Translations under genes and position numbers: made by a program | Shown: one piece after another, positions 55,461 to 64,000 of the stretch | How the letters are laid out: each line of letters begins with the position of its first letter | Position numbering within the stretch: the first letter of the stretch is position 1 | From: Adiantum capillus-veneris | Lineage: Eukaryota > Streptophyta > Polypodiopsida > Polypodiales > Pteridaceae | Length of the DNA stretch: 64,000 bases | Assembly: GCA_014529385.2 (NCBI GenBank) | Contig: CM043966.1 | Span: 36,990,739 to 37,054,738, forward strand | Reading direction: 5' to 3' | Notes under the pieces: model-generated | Database searches by the model: none | What the model was told of the DNA's origin: nothing | Seen by the model: only the letters and a program-made list of their open reading frames with translations

Positions 55461-56299
55461 CTAAAGGAAAAATTAGTTGACATAGAGCTGCCAAAAGATG
55501 TTATGGCTATAGACAGGCGGCTGATTGTATTTGATGTGAATGGTGTGCTCTTAAAGAGCTACAACCAACCATCACCAGAGATGTAGTTTTTCCACCTCCT
55601 AGCAAAGGTGAGACCATTCTTGTATCATTTGGGTTGAGAGTTATGGTGTGCGGTCAGGCCAGATGCAGAGGATGTGCTTGTAAATTTGTCCAAGCATGCA
55701 AATATTATGTTATGATCCTATTGTAGAAGAGAAAAGCTAATGCACTTTTTGGGAACGTTCTTGCCATATTGTCGTAGTAAACAAGTAAGGTATACGTCTG
55801 ACCCTCTTCTTGCCTCATGTTGATTACCAGTGTGTACTGTCATTAATCCTGCTTAACTTTCCCATACTCTTACAGATGTGTTTAGCATTGTGAGTTGTGG
55901 CCCCAACATCCTTGAGGTCCCGTGTGTGCCATGGGATGTTGGTGTTAAGCATGTTTTCCTGAAAGTGCTAAGACCATTGTGGAAAAAACACCCGTCGTAT
56001 AATGCCAGCACTACCATACTTGTAGATGACTGTAGATATAAGTCTCTTAGAAATGACTATGAGAATTGTCTGGCCATTCGGTCATATGAGCCTTCTTCTC
56101 TTGATCCCTACTACCCCTTCTACTTCACGAGCTTGGTCAAGCCCTAGCTGGAGGGCTAGATTTTGCTCCCTACCCAACATCATATAGCCGTCAACACCCC
56201 CTCTTTGATGTAGAAGATGAAGTTAGCCCTCTCATTGATGATTATTTCATTCACAAAGAGGGATACGCTTATTGCTTTGACCCCCCTGTCAACCCATGA
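55461..56299 (+). pseudogene. HAD/FCP1-like (NLI-interacting-factor-type) phosphatase, two exons
   Basis: Exon 1 (55461-55784): DRRLIVFDVNGVLLKSY carries HAD motif I, with the second Asp of DxD replaced by Asn (Asp 55533, Asn 55539). Then come RPFLYHLG and LWCAVRPDAEDVLVNLSKHA, the cap/core of FCP1-like domains. TAG at 55584, TGA at 55635 and TGA at 55713 break it. The intron starts GTAAGG (55785) and ends TTACAG (55875). Exon 2: KHVFLKVLRPLWKKHPSYNA, then TILVDDCRYKSLRND with the motif IV Asp pair. After a frame change near 56147 it continues as LDFAPYPTSYSRQHPLF to a TGA at 56297-56299. The family dephosphorylates proteins such as polymerase tails. This is a host-gene copy or fragment now dead. 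Confidence 0.7.
55785..55875 (+). other. spliceosomal intron within the phosphatase pseudogene
   Basis: GTAAGG .. TTACAG, 91 bp, separating two segments of phosphatase homology. Its survival argues for a DNA-level copy, not a processed one. Confidence 0.6.
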
Positions 56300-56439
56300 T
56301 TTGTGGAACAAAGAAAGAAAATTTTATTGGTGCAGTCTGCTATGTATTCCTCTTTATGTGAAAATGGAAACATACTAATGTCCATTTAGTCATTTTTCTT
56401 ACAGTATGCTTATGTGGTCATTTTATCTTGATCTTTGGA

Positions 56440-57490
56440 TTTGGTACTGGTACTGGTAAGTACCAAATTTGGTATTGGTCTTCCCATTGTAGGGTGATTG
56501 TAACTCATGGAAGCTCCATTGTACGAACTTTATAGCAGAGAGATTTTTTTTGGAAAAATTTACCATTGTGGACTCGAGAAATTATAATTACTAGTATCAA
56601 ATTTGAAGCCTTTGGTGCTAGGACTGACAACTTTCAGGCTTTTGTACTGGTAAATTGGGTACTGTAAAGTACCAAAATTGTGCTTCTCATCTCACTACAA
56701 GGTGTGACTATAGAAGAAAGCTTATTTTGGAGAGAGCTTATTTTGGAAAAGAATAATATTATGGACTGAGGAAGTTAGGTATACCAGTGTAAAATTTGGT
56801 TCTTTTCAAACTAGCATTGGAAACTACCAAATTTGGTACTGTAAAGTACCAAATTGGGTGTTGTTCATCTCACTACATGGTGATTGTTGAAGATAGCTTA
56901 TTTTGGAAAAAAATATTATGGGCTGGGGGAAGTTAGGTCTACCAGTGCAAAATTTGGTGCTTTTGATATTGGCATTGGCATCTACCAAATTTGGTATTGT
57001 AAAGTACCAAATTTGGTGTTGGTCATCTCACTACAGGGTGATTGTAGAGGAAAGCTTATTTTAAAAAAATATATATTGTGGGTCGGGGAAGTTAGGTATA
57101 CCATTGGTGCTTTTGATACTGGCATTGGAGATTATCAAATTTGGTAGTGTAAAGTGCCAAATTTGATGTTGAACGTCTCACTACAGATTGATTGTAGAAG
57201 AAAGCTTATTTTGGAAAAAATATATTATGGGATGAGGAAGTTATAATAAAAGTACCAAATTTGAAGCTTTTGAGGCTTGAAATAATGGTACTAGTAAGTA
57301 CCAAATTTGGTACTGGTCTTCTCATTGTAGGGTGATTCTATGTCATGGAAGGTCGATCATACAAACTTTATAGCAAAGTTAGCCTTGTTTTGAAAAGAAA
57401 AAACAACATTGTGAGCTCGAGAAGCTACAATTACTAGTACTAATAAGTTCCAAATTTGGCAATGGTCTTCTCATTGTAAGAATTGTAAAT
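56440..57490 (+). repeat. ~155-bp GTACCAA-rich tandem array
   Basis: Units marked by CTTATTTTGGAAAA at 56737, 56897, 57055 and 57205 (steps 160, 158, 150), with flanking half-decayed units. Most units contain the perfect 14-bp palindrome TACCAAATTTGGTA (56461, 56825, 56983, 57299) and a nearby GTAAAGTACCAAA. No protein. Confidence 0.9.
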
Positions 57491-57659
57491 CACTGCTTGT
57501 CAAGTTCCTCTAGATTATGTTATGTTACTAACCTCAACAGTGTAGCATGTGATGTGCATACATAGTGGGGGTAGGGAGGGAAATGACAAACTAGTCAAGC
57601 TTGAATGGCAGACCTAGTACAAATTACTCAATCTCTTGAATGGTAGAGGTGGGGATGGG
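57491..57659 (+). other. no gene recognised; 3' flank of the transposase-like gene
   Basis: A short spacer between the 155-bp array and the minus-strand stop codon near 57660. Confidence 0.4.
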
Positions 57660-59576
57660 TCAAATGACCTCATCCTCTTCTCCATCATCATCATATGGCA
57701 TATTATAGTATACATTTTCATAGGCCTCACTAGTTAATATAAACATGTTTTGGAGTCCAAACATAGGCTCCATCGGAATTTGTATGGCTCTTACAAGGTG
57801 CGAATAGATCATGAATGGTGGTGTATAATCAAGAAGGCTGTATGTATCACATTTCCCATCCACTTGGCCATACCACAATTCCACCTCTAAAGATCTTGTT
57901 GTGCCAATTATCCCTTTGTGATTTGTGTGCTTGGTACATGGCTTTGGTGCATTTCAAAATATAAAAGTCCCATAAAATTCCTCACCGCCTTCAATTGCCT
58001 TCACTACAAAGTTGTCCCCGACGGCAACATTTCACACATTTTCTGTGGGTTTCCCTTGTACATTGGCAAGTTGATGTCCGATTACATTCAAGCTACAATT
58101 GTCATGTTGCTATCATCCTCCCTAGATCCCTCCTCTTCTTCACTTCATTTTCCATCTCTTGTACCGATACAATGGATATGTATTTCCATTCTTCAATGTA
58201 TTGCTTGCTCTTGCATCTCCTTCATTTCCCACTTAAACATGTATCACAAAAGCATGAGAGTGTACGAAGACGTAGAGTGCATGGGTCCTCATGTGAATAA
58301 CCATCTACACAATGGGTCACATGCGAGCCTTGGATTCATTGACATTCCCACTGGATATCCCATTTCACTTCATCCTTTGAAACCAGCAAAAACACTCTCT
58401 TTGTGTTAGATCCATGTGACCTAGCCGTGTCTCCAAATTTTGCCTTTAGAGATTTAACAACATCAATTGCACCCTTCATCAGTGCCCTGTCTGGTTGCAG
58501 CTCCTCATGTGTTAGTGTTCTCTTGATGATAGTACCAGCTTCATCGTGCTCCCCTTTTCCATGCCCTAATGCGAAAAAGTTCCACATCATGTGCAAGCCT
58601 GTCAATTGATGGTACCTGGCAACAAAGTAAAAAGGTCACCGTGCCTTGAATTGCGGTGTTGCACCATCTGACCACACCCAATGATATCACAAACGATGAC
58701 CTTGATCTTCTAGCCACTTGTCATCCAACATATAGAAATGATGCACAAACAAACTATCATGCTGCTTATCATCAGATATGTAGAAATGCAATGTCTTCTA
58801 TACAGCACCTCTCAAATTTCTAACATATGTAATATGCATAAGTATTGTTACTTGTGTTGAACACCAATGCATTGATTGTATTTCATTATGTACTTTGAAT
58901 GAATAATTTTCCGCAAAGTCAATTACATATACAACAACATTGTTAGAAAATCTTAATATGCTTTGTTTAAACTGTTGTGCCTGCCACCAAAAGACAAAGT
59001 TGTGCTTGATGAAATATTTCAGATGCTTTGCAAAAAGGCCATGGAAAGAAGCACATTCCATTCTTTGTAGAACCAATTCCTTTCTTTTCTTTTTGCTTCC
59101 ATAATCAACCACATGTCTGCTGCCGACATCCATGAACACCTTGACAGACACCTCCTTGATGTCGTTTGAAATCTCATATGGACGGAAGGGCAACGTGGTT
59201 ACGCCACATTGATAACATTCCCCGACCAAGCATTTATTTGCGAGGAACTCATTGTCAACCAGCTTTGAACACAAAACGGATTCCCACAAACTACTTGTGT
59301 CCTTCCATACTACCTGGTTTGCAAGCACTGAGTTGCATCATTATTGCTACAACACACAGAACATTTGCAGGTATGAGCTTTTCCATGATGCCCAAATTTA
59401 TTTTTCCACATGTGATTGAAAGGCTCCTTGAGGAATAGCATCTGCACATAATACACACAGCAACAAGTATACCGTTCTTTTAGCTTTTGAACAAAGAATG
59501 GCTTCAAGGCCTCAAAAGACCTAAGAGACAGCTCTATCGTGGGGTGCGTTTGTTTGAATCTCTTGTACAGTTCCGC
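57660..59576 (-). pseudogene. transposase-like gene, middle and C-terminal part (minus strand)
   Basis: After an acceptor (TATCTCAG, exon start 59576): AELYKRFKQTHP, SFEALKPFFVQKLKERYTCC, KCSVCC and, after a frame change near 59320, SSLWESVLC and CLVGECYQCGV. Then KHLKYFIKHNFVFWWQAQQF, VIDFAENYSFKVHNEIQSMH and QVTILMHITYVRN. After a stop near 58800 follow FYISDDKQHDS, WSDGATPQFKAR and FFALGHGKGEHDEAG. Three acidic centres (DFAEN 58918, SDG 58676, GEHDEAG about 58543) suggest a DDE/RNase H-fold transposase. A decayed C-terminal part (TYSLLDYTPPFMIYSHLVRA) ends at 57660. This pattern recurs in uncharacterised plant and animal proteins I recall; the name of the superfamily is uncertain. The N-terminus lies on the other strand at 49.9-54.4 kb. 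Confidence 0.6.
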
Positions 59577-60770
59577 CTGAGATACAAAAACAATGTAGGT
59601 TAGAATAATTGAAGATGACACAGAGATGCAAGCTTCAAAAGTTACAATAACAAGACCCAAAATTTGATAGTACAGTACCAAAATTGAAACTAAGAATTCA
59701 GCACAGTACCAGCCTTAAAGACTTGGTACTGTGCAAATAGTACCCAAGCCATTGTAAAGTACCAAAATGAGTGCTTTGGTTACTAATTAGCCTTAAGTTT
59801 TGTAAGGTCATTGGATGAATTACCAAAGTATTGATGATCTGATAATGTGCAAATACTACTCACAACATTGTAAAGTGCCAGGTTTGAAACTCTAGGTACC
59901 AGTCGGAGGGATTTGGTACTGTGTAGATTGCAAAGTACCAGGATTGGTGATTTGGGTGTTGTACAACTCTAAGTTTTGAAGAATCATTTGATGAACTACC
60001 AAAGTTCCAAAGTCTCAATGACTTGGTACTTTGCAAATACTACACACAGTATTGTGAAGTACCAGGTTGGGAACTCTAGATACTCTAATTTAAGATTACC
60101 AAACAAATAACACTACAAAGATACATGATAATAGAAGTCCCATGGACTTGGTACTGAGAGATAGTACCTAAGCCATCTTGAAGTACCAATATTGGTGGTT
60201 TGGGTGTTGTACAACTATGAAGAATCATTTGATGAACTACCAAAGTTCCAAAGTCTCAATGACTTGGAACTGTGCAAATACTACATACAACATTGTGAAG
60301 TACCAGGTTGGGAACTCTGGGTACTCTAAAGTTACCATTCAAAAACAGAAAACACTATAAAGAGACATGATAATAGTAGTCCCATGGATTTGGTACTGAG
60401 AGATAGTACCCAAGCCATCCTAGAGTACCAAGATTGGTGCTTTGGGTGTTGTTCAACTCTAAGTTTTGAAGATCACTTGATGAAGTACCAAAGTTCCAAA
60501 GTCTCAATGACTTGGTACTGTGCAAATACTAGCAACAACATTGTAAAGTTCCAAGTTGGGAACTCTTGGCACTCTAAAGTTAAGCTAGCCAAACAAAGAA
60601 TACTACAAAGAGACATGATAATACCAGTCCCGTGGACTTGGTACTAAGAGATAGTACCCAAGCCATCCTACACTACCAAGACTAGTGCTTTGGGTGCTAT
60701 TTATCTCTAAGTTTTGAAGAATCATTTGATGAGGTACCAAAGTTCCAAAGTCTCAATGACTTGGTACGTC
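59577..60770 (+). repeat. 245-bp GTACCAA-rich tandem array, right block
   Basis: The word CAAAGTCTCAATGACTTGG recurs at about 60010, 60250, 60500 and 60749 (steps about 240-250), with decayed units back to about 59650. Each unit holds several GTACCAA / TTGGTAC words. The array begins right behind the acceptor of the transposase exon and ends against the coding-like sequence at 60770, so it sits where an intron would be. Confidence 0.9.
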
Positions 60771-61860
60771 CATGGAAGTGCTTTCTTTCTACTGCAGACA
60801 ACAAGTCCAACAAGGAGAAATCACCTAGAGATGTCAGCATCATGTTGGCCACGTTCTTTGGATTAGTAGCATCCACATCCACATCAATCGAATCAGTCAC
60901 CTTATCCTAAAACTTTCCCTTGCTTGCATCTTTCTCAATAGTCCCCCCTTTAGCGCCATCCTTACTATTTTCTGCTTTCTTAACACCATTGGCTGCTCCC
61001 TTGCCATTCTCTTCAACAGCGCCCTGCCACGGCCTCAGCTATAGTTAACAGCACCTTGTCAATTGCAAAGGGTTCATCAAATTTGATTTGCTTGTCCTGT
61101 GGCTTGTTGATGTCTATTGTTTGCAGAGGCCTCAACAGTATTCATTCCAACACTATCGTGGTCTTCAGCAACCTCCCTCTTCTCCATAGCAGTATCCACC
61201 CCTTGGCTGTCACCCGTTGTGTAAACATCCTGCCCCTCCACTTTCTCCTTCCTCCATCCAGATTCCAAGTCCACGAGGATGTCTTGAACCCGTTCTATAC
61301 TGGCAAGGTCCTCCACATCCTTAACAGAAACCTTTGTTGGTCCAAGCCCACCATTCTTCGCACCCATCGTGTATGTTCCTTGCACACCTTGGCTTGCAAG
61401 TGTCACATCTTCCTCATTTGCACAATCACAAATGACTCATTCAATCAACATCGTAATCCAAAAGCAGAAAGCCTCAACGTATTGAAAATAGTGCCAACTT
61501 ACCCTTTACAATATAATGCCCACTGATATACGCTTTTTCCATTGCAGGAATTACCATGCCACACCCCTCTTTCACACATGTGCCATTAGTGTGCAAAAGT
61601 GCACCAAAGCAGGGAGGGTGGTATTGATGATGCACTTTAACATGAAGTTGCCCACAACATACGCTGCCTCTAGATACTCCCTGTATGTAGCACACGTGCC
61701 AAACACATGGACTGTTTTGTAAATATCTACAAGGGGTGGCCTGGGGAAGAGGGTGAACCTCTTTCCCTGCTTCACTTCCTGAGCATCCCATTCAAAAATC
61801 GGCAATGGAAATGTCCCTCATTGCAAGAGGCAGGATATCACAAAACACGCCATGCGCTAA
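60771..61860 (-). pseudogene. minus-strand exons of an unidentified gene
   Basis: First exon (about 61840-61500): after an acceptor-like TTTAG, a protein-like reading VKQGKRFTLFPRPPLVDIYK, CATYREYLEAAYVVGNFMLK, then (frame change near 61595) GMVIPAMEKAYISGHYIVKG and a good donor GTAAGT. Second exon (about 61425-60770): VSVKDVEDLASIERVQDILV, and in another frame a Lys/Asp-rich linker and NVANMMLTSLGDFSLLDLLS. At 60770 it runs into the GTACCAA array, with GTACCA as possible donor. I recognise no domain. It could be the 5' half of a gene whose 3' half was moved, the phosphatase being a candidate. Confidence 0.4.
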
Positions 61861-61879
61861 ACATTGCACACAAAATATA

Positions 61880-64000
61880 AATCATTGCACCAGTAGTACC
61901 CATGTAGATTTGGACTTGCTACCTAGATTTAGAACCACTAAGACTACTAAGCAAAATACCAAGGCACTAACTAGGCACTAGTACAAAAAGTAGCTAGAGG
62001 CAGTACCAGAAATAATAGAAGGAAGGAGTTAAAAACCACCCAAGAGACTATGGAAAGGTACCCAGACTAAATGATTGGCACTATGCCAAGGATGTACCAA
62101 GGCAATCCAATCCTACAATGATAAGGTCCAAGGCACTACCAAAACAAAGCAAAGGACCAAAACTATCTACGTAACTACCAAAAACTATACCTAAGAGTTT
62201 AAGGGTATTGTATGCACCAAAGAGATCAAAAACATACAAAGGCATCTTCTAATCAAAGCTAGATTTGGTACTATAATAGGGAAGCACCAAGGTAGTACCA
62301 TCCTAGATGTTCTAAGTACCCAGGCACTTCCAAGATGAAGTAAACATACCAAATCTAGCTAGAAGAATTACCAAATATAGTTGGGATAGTACCTAAAAAA
62401 CCCAAAGAGACCATGGAAAGGTACCCGAGACAACACTAAAATCATTAAAAGTACCAAACAATATTGTATGCACCAAAGAACAAGGAGATGCCAAGGCAGT
62501 CCTAGAGAAAGCTATGATTGGTGGTCTAACAAGGGAGCACCAAGGCAGCTAGAGACAGTACCAAAAATACTAGAAGTCGTGAATTAAAAACTATGAAAGA
62601 GACTATGGAAAGGTGCCAAGACTAAATGATTAGCACTATGCCAAGGAGTTACCAAATCGGTCCCACTCTACAATGATAAGGTCCAAGGCACTACCAAAAC
62701 AATGCAAAGGACCAAAGCCTACAAAAACTACCAAAAAAGGTACCAAAGAGTCCAAGGGTACTTACGCACCAAAGAGATCAAGAACATACCAAGGAACCTT
62801 CTAGTCAAAGCTAGATTTGGTACTATAACAAGGAATAACCAAGGAAGTACCATCCTAGATGACTAAGTACTTCAGCACTTCCAAGACAAAGTAAACATAC
62901 CAAAGCTAGCTAGAAGCGATACCAAATATGGTTGGAGGTAGTACTTATAAATCTTAAAGAGACCATGGAAAATTACTCGAGACAAACCTACAATCATTAA
63001 AAGTACCAAACACTATGGTATGCACCAAAGACCAAGGAGATGCCATCGCAGTCCTAGAGAAATCTATGATTGGTGGTGTATCAAGGGAGAACCAAGGCAA
63101 CTAGAGAGAGTACCAAAAATACTAGAAGGCAAGAATTAAAAACTACCAAAGAAACTATGGAAAGATACCAAGACTGAACGATTGGCACAATGCCAAGGAG
63201 GTACGAAAGCGGTCTCATCCTACAACGATAAGGTCCAAGGCACTACCAAAACCATGAAAAGGACCAAAACTACCTACAAAAATTACTAAAAAAGAGTATC
63301 AAAGAGTCAAAGGGCACTTATGCACCAAAGAGATCAAGAACGTATCAAGGCATCTTCTAGTCAAAACTAGATTTGGTATTATAACAAGGAAGCACCAAGG
63401 CAGTACCATCCTAGAAGACTAAGTACCAAGGCACTTCCAAGACAGAGTAAACATACCAAAGCTAGCTAGAAGCAATACCAAATATAGTTGGAGGCAGTAC
63501 CCTATAAATCCCAAGAGACCATGGAAAAGTACCCGAGACAGCCCTACAATTATTAAAATTACCAAACAATATTGTATGCACCAAAGACCAAGGAGATTCC
63601 AAGGTAGTCCTAGAGAAAGCAATGATTGGTGGTATAACAAGGGAGCACCAAGGCAACTAGAGACAATACCAAAAATACTAGAAGTTAGGAATTAAAAACT
63701 ACTGAAGAGACTATGAAAAGGTTCCAAGACTAAATGATTGGCACTATACCAAGGAGGTACAAAAGCATCCCATCCTACAATGATAAGGTCCAAGGCACTA
63801 CCAAAACAAAGCAAAGGACCAAAACTACCTACAAAAACTACCAAAAACTATACCTAAGAGTCCAAGGGTATTGTATGCACCAAAGAGATCAAAAACATAC
63901 AAAGGCCGTAATTAAAAACTACCAAAGAAATTATGGAAAGGTACCAAGACTAAACGATTGGCACTATGCCAAGGAGGTACCAAAACGGTCCCATTCTACA
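61880..64000 (+). repeat. ~555-bp tandem array rich in TACCAA, runs out of the window
   Basis: The word GATTGGCACTATGCCAAGGA and its variants recur at about 62073, 62626, 63180 and 63737 (steps 553, 554, 557), with a shortened unit at 63956. Each unit has dozens of TACCAA / CCAAGGCA words. There is no coding signal; frames in it are shadows. Confidence 0.9.

Noticed and set aside
56884-57147. 87-codon frame as a gene
   Set aside because: It lies entirely inside the 155-bp array and repeats with the unit.
54740-60770. Foldback DNA transposon with long inverted repeats carrying a transposase and a captured phosphatase
   Set aside because: Attractive, but no terminal ends or target duplication were found, and the transposase N-terminus lies outside the inverted repeats. 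An inversion between arrays explains more of the data. Not fully excluded.

Overview
This looks like a repeat-dominated stretch of a land-plant nuclear genome. The evidence is nested LTR retrotransposons with plant-type primer-binding sites (initiator-Met for Ty1/copia, the GCGCCG..GCCGGGGA type for Ty3/gypsy), a plant-style Ty3 pol with a second archaeal-type RNase H, an L1-like ORF1, very long CT/GA and CA/GT microsatellites, AT-rich spacers and spliced gene remnants. I see no bacterial operon, rRNA, tRNA or CRISPR. The amount of old, decayed retroelement suggests a large-genome plant (fern, lycophyte or gymnosperm would fit). The species cannot be told from the sequence. All family calls come from reading motifs; no search was run.

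Layout 1-25.9 kb. Ty3/gypsy element A (gag-protease at 53-1560; RT end, RNase H, archaeal-type RNase H and integrase at 4710-7209) is interrupted by a truncated Ty1/copia element (1825 to about 4710). An L1 ORF1-like remnant and microsatellites follow (7.6-8.9 kb), then a region without genes. Ty3/gypsy element B (10335-12755, resuming at 22394-23996) is split exactly by a 9.6-kb insertion. That insertion is a gag-protease-only LTR element: 5' LTR, PBS, one long gag-pro frame with two TAG codons, polypurine tract, 3' LTR, then a third LTR in inverted orientation. The 5-bp target duplication GATGT lies outside the whole block. A minus-strand copia gag (24.5-25.4 kb) interrupts B's RT.

Layout 25.9-49.9 kb. 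A gag-only element with an intact 466-codon gag (27814-29214) has 195-bp direct repeats and a leader carrying five near-perfect 22-bp palindromes about 125 bp apart. A second, inverted, 5'-truncated copy of the gag-pro-only family lies at 29.9-34.25 kb. Two diverged LTRs of one family (35992-36917 plus, 43999-44920 minus) flank a decayed zone with a 32-base C run, an AT-rich array of about 150-bp units (38.9-40.8 kb), a minus-strand gag-like remnant and another palindrome-bearing leader. From 45 to 49.3 kb only decayed minus-strand reading frames are visible.

Layout 49.9-64 kb, the most unusual part. A transposase-like gene starts on the plus strand (ATG 49941) and is interrupted in its first exon by a complete but internally deleted Ty1/copia element (49970-53746, target duplication ATTCC). 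It continues to 54408. Its remaining two thirds lie about 3-5 kb away on the opposite strand (59576 down to 57660). Arrays of a 245-bp GTACCAA-rich repeat sit in opposite orientations beside the two broken ends. Between them lies a plus-strand HAD/FCP1-like phosphatase pseudogene with one intron (55461-56299); on the far side are minus-strand exons of an unidentified gene (60771-61860). The simplest reading is an inversion by recombination between inverted intronic arrays that swapped the halves of two convergent genes. Three arrays (periods about 155, 245 and 555 bp) built on the same GTACCAA word fill the locus to the window end.
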